7,809 nucleotides of DNA from an uncultured Lachnospiraceae bacterium (GCA_958422845.1 CATZPU010000044.1:1-7809); one strand, 5' to 3'; counted from the stretch's first letter, positions 1 through 6,500 are shown. Notes: a model not told the origin generated them from the letters alone. Program-made: numbers and translations.

Positions 1-567
1 TCATTCCTCCAAAGCCGTATTGATCCTGCGAAATCCACCGTTTTCTTGCTTCTCCATATCCTGCCAGATACGATCCGCCAGTTTTGCAAGAGCGCTGTCC
101 TCAAAAGCAATGCTGCCCCCGTAAATGCTCATCCCCTCCGCAATTGCCTGCTGTGCCTCAAGATATTCGTCATAATGCTCATCGCCCTCATAAAAATCAT
201 GTTTCACATCAATACTGTAATTCTGCCTGAAATACTGTTCTAACTCCTGCTCTGTTTCCGCACGTTTTTCACCGAAAAATACCGGTCCGAGAATCTCATA
301 GAGCAGCTCCATTTGCCTCTGCCTGTCTGAATCATATCCGGCAATCAGAAAACGACTCGACGGCTGGTACTCTAACATCTGCTCCTCTGATTGCTGATGC
401 GCTAACGCCTGCTCCTCTAACTGCTGGTGTTCCAACTGCTGATACTCCAACTGCTGTGCGTCAGCTTCTTTTGTCTTTGTACAAACGGCATTGCTTTGAC
501 TTTCCGATTTTTGATTTTTCACTTTTTGATTTTCTTGTTTCTGACTTTCTTTTGTCCTTTCACTCAT
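1..567 (-). CDS. Uncharacterised protein with a Gln/Glu-rich pentapeptide repeat
   Basis: This protein of 188 residues is not one I recognise. Residues 1-37 are polar and rich in Lys, Gln, Ser and Asn. Residues 38-67 are six five-residue repeats of the type Q-Q-L-E-Y/H/E. From about residue 71 a compact mixed alpha/beta segment begins (SRFLIAGYDS), followed by an acidic part with many aromatic residues (DVKHDFYEGDEHYDEYLEAQ). There is no signal peptide or membrane segment, so it is probably cytoplasmic. A strong promoter lies about 58 bp upstream, so it is likely the first gene of its own unit. The ribosome site before the ATG is weak: GAGAG lies about 14 nt away. The gene ends in GGAGGAATGA, placing a good ribosome site over its own stop, so a coupled gene likely starts just beyond the window edge. 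The reading frame and promoter make it a real gene; its function is unknown. Confidence 0.72.
   Translation of the reverse strand: MSERTKESQKQENQKVKNQKSESQSNAVCTKTKEADAQQLEYQQLEHQQLEEQALAHQQSEEQMLEYQPSSRFLIAGYDSDRQRQMELLYEILGPVFFGEKRAETEQELEQYFRQNYSIDVKHDFYEGDEHYDEYLEAQQAIAEGMSIYGGSIAFEDSALAKLADRIWQDMEKQENGGFRRINTALEE
367..456 (-). repeat. Six tandem 15-bp units inside the orphan gene
   Basis: Ninety bases encode QQLEY, QQLEH, QQLEE, QALAH, QQSEE and QMLEY in succession (residues 38-67). The unit is typically CAGCAGTTGGAGTAT with drift. The first three units are nearly identical and the last three have diverged, as expected for an ageing tandem duplication. Each unit is a multiple of three, so gain or loss of units changes protein length without a frameshift. 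The encoded stretch would be a helical, charged linker or coiled-coil arm; that is inference. Confidence 0.8.
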
Positions 568-624
568 GATACGATTCTGCTCTCATCCCCGAATTTTTGC
601 AGTGTTCTCTCACTTATATACTTT

Positions 625-653
625 ATTGTAACTTATTATATATGAATAGTCAA
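625..653 (-). promoter_or_regulatory. Sigma-A-type promoter for the orphan gene
   Basis: On the minus strand the -35 is TTGACT (648-653) and the -10 is TACAAT (625-630), separated by exactly 17 bp of AT-rich DNA. Each hexamer departs from consensus at one position. The predicted transcript starts near 618, giving a leader of about 50 nt before the ATG at 567. There is no other good promoter between this site and the kinase upstream. Confidence 0.78.
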
Positions 654-670
654 TATTTATTTACAGAGCC

Positions 671-719
671 GGATGCACATTATGAAGCGTTTTCCTGCCT
701 CTTGTATCCGTGTGCATCC
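671..719. repeat. 9-bp inverted repeat with a 31-nt loop
   Basis: GGATGCACA (671-679) and TGTGCATCC (711-719) are perfect reverse complements. The loop between them shows no strong structure. The dyad lies just upstream of the promoter at 625-653 and is not followed by a T-run on either strand, so it does not look like a terminator. It could be a regulator-binding dyad or a remnant of a mobile or structured element. Confidence 0.5.
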
Positions 720-727
720 TGATTTTG

Positions 728-778
728 TGTCACGGAAAGACTTTCGCGTGTCAGCGTGACAAGGTCTTTCCTATGACA
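728..778. repeat. Nested inverted repeats with duplicated TGTCA/TGACA arms
   Basis: The outer arms are TGTCA (728-732) and TGACA (774-778). The next arms inward are GGAAAGAC (734-741) and GTCTTTCC (764-771). At the centre is the 13-bp palindrome TGTCAGCGTGACA (749-761). The outer and innermost arms use the same five bases. The whole forms a long interrupted hairpin of about 18 bp. No T-run follows on either strand. Either an operator-type dyad or a structured RNA would fit. Confidence 0.5.
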
Positions 779-780
779 TA

Positions 781-827
781 ATAAAACATGCGCAGAACAC
801 TGTCCTCAAACAGCAGCCTGCGCATAT
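781..827 (-). terminator. Probable intrinsic terminator of the kinase gene
   Basis: On the minus strand ATGCGCAG pairs with CTGCGCAT (818-825 with 788-795). Wobble pairs and an inner CTGT/ACAG stem continue the helix, closed by a six-base loop (TTGAGG). The hairpin is followed directly by GTTTTAT. It lies 37 nt beyond the stop codon of the kinase gene, where a terminator is expected. The T-run is short and interrupted, so termination may be partial. Confidence 0.6.
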
Positions 828-833
828 TGTCTC

Positions 834-859
834 TTTTGATTTTCTGTTCTGACTTTCTT
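834..859. repeat. Near-exact copy of a segment inside the orphan gene
   Basis: These 26 bases, just after the kinase stop codon, match 524-551 at every base apart from two single-T gaps. The other copy encodes residues 6-15 of the orphan protein (ESQKQENQKV region). Both copies are purine-rich on the coding strand, so low complexity may contribute, but the ordered match is longer than expected by chance. It may be a trace of local duplication. Confidence 0.5.
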
Positions 860-863
860 CGTA

Positions 864-1511
864 TTACTTTCCATCCTGAGGGCTTGGCAGTCTCCCAAAC
901 CGCACCTTGATATACTCCTTGATCGCCTCCATCGTCCCATCAAAGCCAAGGCGCTCACTGTTTAAGCACAGATCATAGTTTCTGGCGTCTGTCCATTCCT
1001 GACCTGTATAATACTTATAGAAGTCGCTGCGGTATTTATCTGTTTTTTCAATGAATTTCTCAGGATCGCCGATACATGCGTGTCTTGCCACCGCCTGTTC
1101 GATACAGTACGCCTTTGAAGCATGTACGAAAACGCTCACCCTGTTCGGATAATCTTTAAGGACGTAATCTGCCGCCCGTCCGATAATAATACACGACTCA
1201 CGTTCCGCCAGATCACGGATGATCTTTGCCTGATAATTAAAAAGATTGTGGTCGCTTACGAACTGCTCGCTGTCAGGTGAGATCAGATTACCTTTATATT
1301 CCCCTTTCAGACGGTTTAAAAACATCGGCGTATGCTTCAGCCTTTCATCTGCCTGATTAAACAGCGTTTCATTGATACCGCTGTCCTCTGACGCCATCTT
1401 GATGATCTCATGCTCATAGCACTTGATGCCGAGATCGTCGCTGAGCATGTAACCGATCGTCTTACCGCCGCTTCCGAAATGCCGTGCGATCGTAATAACA
1501 ATATTTTCCAT
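864..1511 (-). CDS. Cytidylate kinase-like family protein (Cytidylate_kin2)
   Basis: This 215-residue protein has the layout of a nucleoside-monophosphate kinase of the Cytidylate_kin2 group. It begins IVITIARHFGSGGKTIG, a P-loop at residues 13-18 for the ATP phosphates. IIIGRAADYVL at 108-118 is the family's GR(A/G)AD motif near the core. TDKYRSDFYKYYTGQEW at 157-173 fits the Arg/Lys-rich lid region, followed by NYDLCLNS at 178-185. The family resembles CMP/dCMP kinases and is expected to be cytoplasmic. Clostridial members are often present beside, not instead of, a normal Cmk, so the true substrate is uncertain. The ATG at 1511 follows GGGGG at a spacing of 6 nt. Upstream is the structured element 1552-1677 and then livF; downstream is a terminator. 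No clear promoter was found, so it may be read through from the liv operon. Confidence 0.88.
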   Translation of the reverse strand: MENIVITIARHFGSGGKTIGYMLSDDLGIKCYEHEIIKMASEDSGINETLFNQADERLKHTPMFLNRLKGEYKGNLISPDSEQFVSDHNLFNYQAKIIRDLAERESCIIIGRAADYVLKDYPNRVSVFVHASKAYCIEQAVARHACIGDPEKFIEKTDKYRSDFYKYYTGQEWTDARNYDLCLNSERLGFDGTMEAIKEYIKVRFGRLPSPQDGK

Positions 1512-1551
1512 ATTGATCCCCCGTTTCCCTAAAAAATATATAACTGCCCTC

Positions 1552-1677
1552 TGAGCCGTGCTTTGTTCTCGGGAAGCTAACGCTTCCCTCGCACGCGGGC
1601 ATTCGCCCTATAAAATCGTCGCCTCTCAGGCATGTCTGCAAGCAGCCTGCCTTCCATCTCCGATTTTGCACGGCTCA
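1552..1677. repeat. Compact structured element with 10-bp terminal inverted repeats
   Basis: TGAGCCGTGC (1552-1561) and GCACGGCTCA (1668-1677) are perfect reverse complements enclosing 106 bp. Inside are GGGAAGC-TAAC-GCTTCCC (1571-1588) and GGGC-ATTC-GCCC (1597-1608). A third pair, AAAATCG (1612-1618) with CGATTTT (1661-1667), stacks directly beside the outer stem. It encloses a hairpin-prone stretch (GGCA 1629-1632 with TGCC 1648-1651, inner CTGC/GCAG). The helices nest into a multi-branched junction on either strand. The element fills most of the 178-nt gap between livF and the kinase gene and starts 12 nt after the livF stop. It could be a MITE-like intergenic repeat, or a cis-acting or processed RNA. 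No flanking target duplication is clear and no transposase is nearby. Confidence 0.65.
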
Positions 1678-1689
1678 TTACTTTCGCGA

Positions 1690-2400
1690 TCATTCTCCGA
1701 GGTATGCCTTTTTGATGGAATCGTCGTTCATCAGCTCTTTTGCGTCTCCTGCCGTGACGATTTTTCCTGTCTCAAGCACGTATGCGCGGTCTGCGATCGA
1801 GAGCGCTTTTTTCGCATTCTGCTCGACGAGAAGTACGGTCGTTCCGCCTGCGCTGACGCTCTTTATGATCTCAAATATCTCATTTACAAGGATCGGAGAC
1901 AGTCCCATAGACGGCTCGTCCATGAGGATGATGCGCGGGTGGGACATTAGAGCGCGTCCCATCGCAAGCATCTGCTGCTCGCCTCCGGAGAGCGTGCCTG
2001 CCATCTGGTTCTTTCGCTCTTCCAGACGCGGAAAACGTTTATAGACCTTTTCCAGCGTTTCTTCCATCTCATTCTTATCTGATCTCGTATATGCTCCCAT
2101 CTTCAGGTTTTGATATACGGAGAGCTGCGCGAATACGCGGCGTCCCTCCGGCACATGCGCCATACCGAGGCTTACGATCTTGTGCGCCGGAACCTTCGTG
2201 ATGTCTTTTCCTTCAAATATGACGCTTCCCTTTTTCGGGGAGAGAAGTCCGGAAACCGTGTGCAGGATCGTCGTCTTTCCTGCGCCGTTTGCTCCGATCA
2301 GGGAAACGACCTCACCTTCGTTTACCTCGAAGGAAACGCCTTTGATGGCCTGGATCATACCGTAATATACCTCCAGATCCTTTACTTCAAGCATTGCCAT
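1690..2400 (-). CDS. livF: Branched-chain amino-acid ABC transporter ATPase LivF
   Basis: LivF is one of the two cytoplasmic ATPases that power the Liv importer. The 236 residues are full length for the family. Walker A is GANGAGKTT (36-44), with VPEGRRVFAQLSV at 83-95 in the Q-loop region. The signature is LSGGEQQ (137-143) and Walker B is IILMDEPS (157-164). The usual switch histidine is replaced by Gln in LVEQNAKKAL (191-200), which is normal for LivF and separates it from LivG. The gene ends in KKAYLGE, a typical family tail. The start at 2400 is preceded by GGAGG with a 9-nt spacer, and the livG stop lies 13 nt upstream. Two further ATGs nearby are either out of frame or two codons in. 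It is the last gene of the liv operon. Confidence 0.96.
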   Translation of the reverse strand: MAMLEVKDLEVYYGMIQAIKGVSFEVNEGEVVSLIGANGAGKTTILHTVSGLLSPKKGSVIFEGKDITKVPAHKIVSLGMAHVPEGRRVFAQLSVYQNLKMGAYTRSDKNEMEETLEKVYKRFPRLEERKNQMAGTLSGGEQQMLAMGRALMSHPRIILMDEPSMGLSPILVNEIFEIIKSVSAGGTTVLLVEQNAKKALSIADRAYVLETGKIVTAGDAKELMNDDSIKKAYLGE

Positions 2401-2413
2401 TTTTCATTTCCTC

Positions 2414-3175
2414 CTATTCTCCAAGGTACGCCCTGACTACCTGCGGATCTGAGAGCACATCGGAAGTTTTTCCCTGACTGAGCACCTCTCCGAAATTGAG
2501 CACCGTCAGCTCCTCGCAGATACCGGAGACAAGCTTCATATCATGCTCGATCAGCAGGATCGTCATATCAAAATTATCGCGGACAAAATGGATCGTCTCC
2601 ATCAGCTCTTTCGTCTCATTCGGATTCATTCCGGCAGCCGGCTCATCAAGAAGCAGAAGCTTCGGTTCCGTAGCAAGCGCACGCGCGATCTCCAGCTTAC
2701 GCTGTTTTCCGTAAGGAAGATTTGACGCCAGATGATCCGCCTCTTTGTCGAGGTCAAATACTTTTAAAAGCTCCATCGCACGCTCATCCATCTCTTTTTC
2801 TACCCTGCGAAAAGACGGTGTGCGGAAAATTCCTGCAATTGTCGAATATTTGTGGTGGTTGTGAAGTCCCGCCTTTACATTGTCCAGTACAGAAAGCTGC
2901 TTAAACAGGCGGATATTCTGAAATGTACGCGCCACGCCTGCCCTGTTGATCTCTATCGTAGACTTTCCGGTGATGTTCTTTCCATCGAGAAGTATCTGCC
3001 CCTGATCCGGTCTGTATACGCCTGTGAGCAGATTGAATACTGTTGTCTTTCCGGCGCCGTTCGGTCCGATCAGCCCGTACAGCTCACCCTTTTTTATCTT
3101 CAGATCACAACCGTTCACGGCACGCAGACCGCCGAACGAAATTCCGAGATTTGTCACATCAAGCATCATTTCCAT
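2414..3175 (-). CDS. livG: Branched-chain amino-acid ABC transporter ATPase LivG
   Basis: LivG is the partner ATPase of LivF, and the two probably form the heterodimeric motor. The 253 residues carry Walker [10 protein letters not shown] (37-45) and the Q-loop in [10 protein letters not shown] (82-91). The signature is [15 protein letters not shown] (153-167), Walker B is [13 protein letters not shown] (173-185), and the switch histidine is in LIEHDMKLV (208-216). The extra helical segment at about 104-136 and the LivG-style signature separate it from LivF. The ATG at 3175 sits one base after the livM stop and has GGAGGG with an 8-nt spacer inside the end of livM, so translation is probably coupled. 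All catalytic motifs are intact. Confidence 0.96.
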   Translation of the reverse strand: MEMMLDVTNLGISFGGLRAVNGCDLKIKKGELYGLIGPNGAGKTTVFNLLTGVYRPDQGQILLDGKNITGKSTIEINRAGVARTFQNIRLFKQLSVLDNVKAGLHNHHKYSTIAGIFRTPSFRRVEKEMDERAMELLKVFDLDKEADHLASNLPYGKQRKLEIARALATEPKLLLLDEPAAGMNPNETKELMETIHFVRDNFDMTILLIEHDMKLVSGICEELTVLNFGEVLSQGKTSDVLSDPQVVRAYLGE

Positions 3176-3176
3176 C

Positions 3177-4241
3177 TTATTCGCCCTCCTTCACAGATTT
3201 TTTGAAGAAACGGCCAAGATAACGTTCCCGCCATGCAAGCGCTTTCGGCGCCCAGTTGAAAAGCATCATTACGATCAGTACGATCGCATAGATCAGCATA
3301 CGGTAATCGGACAGAGAACGCAGCATCTCCGGCAGAGCCGTCAGAACGACAGCGGCGATCACAGAACCGCGGATATTGCCGATTCCTCCGAGCACGACGA
3401 ATACAAGCGCAAGGATCGAAGTATTGAAATTGAATTTCGATGCCTGAAGCGTAGCCAGATTGTGCGAATAAAGCGCGCCTGCCATACCTGCTAAAGCCGC
3501 TGACACAGTAAACGCCATCAGCTTGTATTTTGTGATGTTAATACCGATCGACTCAGCCGCAATACGGTTGTCACGGATCGACTTTATCGCACGTCCGTCG
3601 CGGGAATCGATCAGATTCAGCACGATAAACAGTGTCACGAGCACGAGAATAATGCCGATAAAAAAGGTGGAATTCTTCGGAATACCCGTGATTCCCTGCG
3701 GGCCTGACAGGATCATCTTGCCTGTCGGCTCCATTCCCATCGAAAACTGATCCTTCATAGAAAAATGAAAGCCCTTGCTGTCTACGCCGACATAAAACAC
3801 ATTGATCACGTTTTTAATGATCTCTCCGAATGCAAGCGTTACGATCGCAAGATAATCTCCGCGCAGACGCAGTACCGGAATGCCGATCAGCACACCGAAT
3901 ACAGCCGCAAACAGCGCGCCGATCACGATCGCGATAAAAAACCGCAGCCCGTCATTTGCAATAGAAGTCGCTGCAGCCTTGGAAAAGAATGCGCTTGCAA
4001 AAGCTCCCACGCACATAAAGCCTGCATGACCAAGGCTTAACTCTCCCGAAATACCTACGACAAGATTTAAGGAGACTGCAAGGATCACATACACGCATAA
4101 CGGCACGAGCAGTCCTTTCAGAAGGCTGGAGAGATTGCCTGTTTTATCTAATACGGTAACTGCAAGATAGGCAGCGATAACGATGCCGTACGTAATGCAG
4201 TTGCTTTTGAAATTTTTGTTCAATGATCTCATCCTCCCCAC
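3177..4241 (-). CDS. livM: Branched-chain amino-acid ABC transporter permease LivM
   Basis: LivM is one of the two membrane subunits forming the substrate channel. The 354-residue product is strongly hydrophobic, with segments near 17-31, 43-62, 71-88, 101-122, 192-210, 241-258, 276-303 and 315-330. Family motifs are [17 protein letters not shown] (124-140) and the cytoplasmic coupling loop [19 protein letters not shown] (216-234), which contacts the ATPases. The N-terminal [13 protein letters not shown] (63-75) matches the LivM/LivH core. The start is ambiguous. GTG at 4241 lies directly after the livH stop and has AGGAG 9 nt upstream. TTG at 4223 has GGGGAGG 9 nt upstream and would shorten the protein by six residues. 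The in-frame ATG at 4232 abuts the GGAGG and is less likely. Confidence 0.94.
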   Translation of the reverse strand: MGRMRSLNKNFKSNCITYGIVIAAYLAVTVLDKTGNLSSLLKGLLVPLCVYVILAVSLNLVVGISGELSLGHAGFMCVGAFASAFFSKAAATSIANDGLRFFIAIVIGALFAAVFGVLIGIPVLRLRGDYLAIVTLAFGEIIKNVINVFYVGVDSKGFHFSMKDQFSMGMEPTGKMILSGPQGITGIPKNSTFFIGIILVLVTLFIVLNLIDSRDGRAIKSIRDNRIAAESIGINITKYKLMAFTVSAALAGMAGALYSHNLATLQASKFNFNTSILALVFVVLGGIGNIRGSVIAAVVLTALPEMLRSLSDYRMLIYAIVLIVMMLFNWAPKALAWRERYLGRFFKKSVKEGE

Positions 4242-5126
4242 CTACACTTTCTCCTGTATCTTCTTGCCGAACAGACCGGTAGGCTTCACGAGAAGCACCA
4301 CGATCAGCACAGCAAACACGATTGCATCGGCAAGCTGGGAAGATATGTACGCTTTGCTCAGAATCTCAATGATACCAAGCAGAATACCTCCGACCATCGC
4401 TCCCGGAATAGAACCGATACCGCCGAATACGGCTGCAACGAATGCTTTGATACCGGGCATAGAACCTGTATACGGGGAAAGCGACGGATACGCAGAGCAC
4501 AGAAGCACGCCTGCGACAGCCGCCAGACCTGAACCGATCGCAAACGTCAAGGCGATCGTCCTGTCAACGTTGATTCCCATGAGGCGGGCAGCCCCTTTAT
4601 CCTCCGATACGGCAAGCATCGCCTGCCCTGATTTTGTCTTATTGATAAATGAAGTCAGAGCGATCATAATGACAATACAGCTTACGATCGTTACGATCGT
4701 CTCTCCTGTAATAATCAGCGCGCCTCCGGCAAGCTTCAGATCCGGAAGCGGAACAACCGACTGAAAGCTCTTCGGATTTGAACCGAAAATGAGCAAAACG
4801 ATATTCTGCAAAAAATAGCTGACACCGATCGCCGTGATCAAAACGGCAAGCGGTGACGATGCCTCACGCAGCGGACGGTACGCGATCCTCTCGATCACAA
4901 CGCCGAGAACAGTACATACTGCGATCGCTGTGAGAACTGCAACAAACGGATTCGTCCCGACACTCAGCATCATGGTCAGTGCAGCGTATCCGCCTACCAT
5001 GATGACATCGCCGTGGGCGAAATTCAGCATCTTGGCAATACCATACACCATCGTATATCCGAGCGCAATGATCGCATATACGCTGCCGAGACTGAGGCCA
5101 TTGATTAAATACGATAAAAAACTCAT
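4242..5126 (-). CDS. livH: Branched-chain amino-acid ABC transporter permease LivH
   Basis: LivH pairs with LivM in the membrane. From the ATG at 5126 the protein has 294 residues, normal for the family, and opens MSFLSYLINGLSLGSVYAII, a classical LivH start. Core motifs follow: GYTMVYGIAKMLNFAHGD (23-40), the ERIAYRPLR segment (79-87), the coupling loop GQAMLAVSEDKGAARLMGI (167-185), and FGGIGSIPGAMVGG (234-247). It ends in KPTGLFGKK, also typical. AGAGG lies 6 nt before this ATG. A longer frame could begin at 5189, but its extra 21 residues run through an intercistronic hairpin and have no family resemblance, so the shorter start is preferred. livM follows with no gap. Confidence 0.95.
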   Translation of the reverse strand: MSFLSYLINGLSLGSVYAIIALGYTMVYGIAKMLNFAHGDVIMVGGYAALTMMLSVGTNPFVAVLTAIAVCTVLGVVIERIAYRPLREASSPLAVLITAIGVSYFLQNIVLLIFGSNPKSFQSVVPLPDLKLAGGALIITGETIVTIVSCIVIMIALTSFINKTKSGQAMLAVSEDKGAARLMGINVDRTIALTFAIGSGLAAVAGVLLCSAYPSLSPYTGSMPGIKAFVAAVFGGIGSIPGAMVGGILLGIIEILSKAYISSQLADAIVFAVLIVVLLVKPTGLFGKKIQEKV

Positions 5127-5159
5127 AGAACACCTCTTAAACTCTAAATCGGGGCTGCC

Positions 5160-5198
5160 GCAAAACATACCGGAACTTTTCCGGATCACGCATTTTGC
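5160..5198 (-). promoter_or_regulatory. livK-livH intercistronic hairpin
   Basis: On the minus strand TCCGGAA-AAG-TTCCGG forms a tight stem (CCGGAA at 5170-5175 with TTCCGG at 5179-5184). Outer arms GCAAAA and TTTTGC (5160-5165 with 5193-5198) extend it. It lies within the 113-nt gap between livK and livH, the only long gap in the operon. There is a short TTTT in the outer arm but no true T-tail. Such a hairpin could protect the livK 3' end or cause partial termination, raising the binding protein over the membrane parts; that role is inference. Confidence 0.55.
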
Positions 5199-5239
5199 AA
5201 CACCCCCGTCTAGTTATTTTAAATATGATGCAGGATATT

Positions 5240-6385
5240 TTAATCCATACCTACATATGCGCCATCCTGAATCACAACTGCCTTCGGCTCTTTGGACGGC
5301 TCTCTCGTCTCGTCCCATGTCATGCCTGCGCCTGTCAGACCGTCAACTGTGATCTCTGTCATTGCGCCCTTGAGTGCGTCACACAGCGTACTTGCATCCA
5401 TATCCGGTGTTGCGCCGGCTTTCTCAAGAGCTGCCTTGATAATATAAACTCCGTCATAAGCATCTGCTGCGAACTGGATCGGAACCTCACCGAATTTCTC
5501 CTGATAGGTTGCAACAAAGTTCTTTGTCAGCTCATCTTCCGCATCTGCCGAGAACGGTGTAAGGAGCATAAGTCCCTCTGCCAGTGATGTATCAAAGCCT
5601 TCTACTGTAAGGATTCCGTCCATACCGTCTACGCCGAACCACTTCGGAGCAAATCCCATTGCGTCAGCCTGTGTCAGGATCAGAGATGCCTCATTGTAAT
5701 AGATCGGCATGTATACAAGATCAGCGCCGGAATCTTTTGCTTTCTGAAGCTGTACGGAGAAATCTGTCTTGCTGTCTGCTGTAAATGCTTCTGCGGCTAC
5801 GATCTCAAACGGCTGATTTGCAGCCTCTGCCTGAAATGTCGCGTAAATACCTGCGGAATATACGTCTGAGCTGTCATAGATCACAGCAACCTTCTCAGCC
5901 AGACCATGCTCGCCGATATATTTTGCAGATGCGGCGCCCTGATCCGGATCGGAGAAGCATACGCGGAATGCGTTGTCTCCTGCTGCGATACAATCTACGG
6001 CAGAACCTGACGGAGTCAGCAGGAACAGATTGTCATTTGCTGCCTCTGCGCCGACTGCGATACACGGTGCGGAAGTAACTGTACCAAGCAGCATCTGCAT
6101 GCCCCAGTCCTTCAGCGTATTGTACGCATTGACCGCTTTCTCTGCGTCATTCTCATCGTCCTGCGGATTGAACTCAAGCTGTGCTCCGTTTACTCCGCCT
6201 GCTGCATTTACCTCGTCGACTGCGATCTGGATCGCATTCATAACGGCGTTTCCGTATGTAGCGGCAGCGCCTGTCATCGGGCCGATGCTTCCGATCTTGA
6301 ATGTTTCACCCTCTGCAAATGCAGTTGCGGAAAGCATCATTGCTGATGCGCATACGATACTTGCAAACTGAACAAATTTTTTCAT
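5240..6385 (-). CDS. livK: Branched-chain amino-acid ABC transporter substrate-binding protein (LivK-like)
   Basis: This is the extracytoplasmic receptor of the importer, a type I periplasmic-binding fold of 381 residues. A signal peptide covers 1-24, with KK at the N-terminus, a hydrophobic core (VQFASIVCASAMMLSA) and an AFA-EG type I cleavage site. The mature domain starts FKIGSIGPMTGAAATYGNAV (29-48), the standard first strand and loop. Ligand-pocket loops expected from LivJ/LivK are present: LLGTVTSAP (99-107) and LLTPSGSAV (122-130), with a Tyr in SSDVYSAG (172-179). The substrate is probably Leu/Ile/Val but could be another amino acid, or a urea- or amide-type ligand. No lipobox Cys is present; Cys12 lies in the hydrophobic core without the right neighbours. 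The ATG at 6385 has GGAGG at 7 nt. It is the first gene of the operon. Confidence 0.94.
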   Translation of the reverse strand: MKKFVQFASIVCASAMMLSATAFAEGETFKIGSIGPMTGAAATYGNAVMNAIQIAVDEVNAAGGVNGAQLEFNPQDDENDAEKAVNAYNTLKDWGMQMLLGTVTSAPCIAVGAEAANDNLFLLTPSGSAVDCIAAGDNAFRVCFSDPDQGAASAKYIGEHGLAEKVAVIYDSSDVYSAGIYATFQAEAANQPFEIVAAEAFTADSKTDFSVQLQKAKDSGADLVYMPIYYNEASLILTQADAMGFAPKWFGVDGMDGILTVEGFDTSLAEGLMLLTPFSADAEDELTKNFVATYQEKFGEVPIQFAADAYDGVYIIKAALEKAGATPDMDASTLCDALKGAMTEITVDGLTGAGMTWDETREPSKEPKAVVIQDGAYVGMD

Positions 6386-6392
6386 AACATTT

Positions 6393-6410
6393 CCTCCTTT
6401 TTCTTCCTCC
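6393..6410 (-). promoter_or_regulatory. Double ribosome binding site before livK
   Basis: The leader reads GGAGGAAGAAAAAGGAGG, so two complete GGAGG cores stand 8 bases apart. The nearer one has a 7-nt spacer to the ATG at 6385 and is optimally placed. The second may act as a standby site. Purine-rich, unstructured sequence around both suggests very efficient initiation, fitting a binding protein made in excess. Confidence 0.75.
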
Positions 6411-6441
6411 TGATTCTATGTATCAGTATTTATTAAAAGAA

Positions 6442-6470
6442 ATCATACTCACTTCAATCCGATTTGTCAA
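6442..6470 (-). promoter_or_regulatory. Near-consensus sigma-A promoter of the liv operon
   Basis: The minus strand carries TTGACA (6465-6470), a perfect -35, and TATGAT (6442-6447), one mismatch from TATAAT, with exactly 17 bp between them. Transcription should start near 6435, leaving a leader of about 50 nt, too short for a known amino-acid riboswitch or T-box. Control, if any, would therefore be by a DNA-binding protein. Confidence 0.88.
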
Positions 6471-6500
6471 GACATTTTGCATTTTTTCTGAGTACATTTG

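Noticed and set aside
1462..1671. A 69-codon minus-strand reading frame through the structured element
   Set aside because: It starts with GTG inside the element, runs through hairpin arms and overlaps the kinase start. It is better explained as an open frame in structured non-coding DNA.
2209..2226. Missing switch histidine in LivF as a defect
   Set aside because: Gln in VEQN (residues 192-195 of LivF) is the normal LivF form, and all other catalytic motifs are intact.
3024..3494. Long plus-strand frames opposite livG and livM
   Set aside because: Composition is that of antisense shadow, with no domain, no ribosome site and intact family motifs on the minus strand.
4681..4702. Tandem ACGATCGT palindromes as an operator
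   Set aside because: They lie within livH and encode a Thr-Ile-Val repeat (TIVTIVS). They follow from codon use in a membrane segment.
5127..5189. Longer LivH start at 5189
   Set aside because: The added 21 residues run through the intercistronic hairpin and do not look like LivH. The ATG at 5126 has a good ribosome site and a classical LivH N-terminus.
6386..6441. Riboswitch or T-box in the livK leader
   Set aside because: The leader from the predicted start is only about 50 nt, purine-rich and without stems.
6480..6497. CodY-like box upstream of the liv -35
   Set aside because: CTCAGAAAAAAT resembles one half of the CodY consensus, but about six of 15 positions mismatch and the left half is poor.
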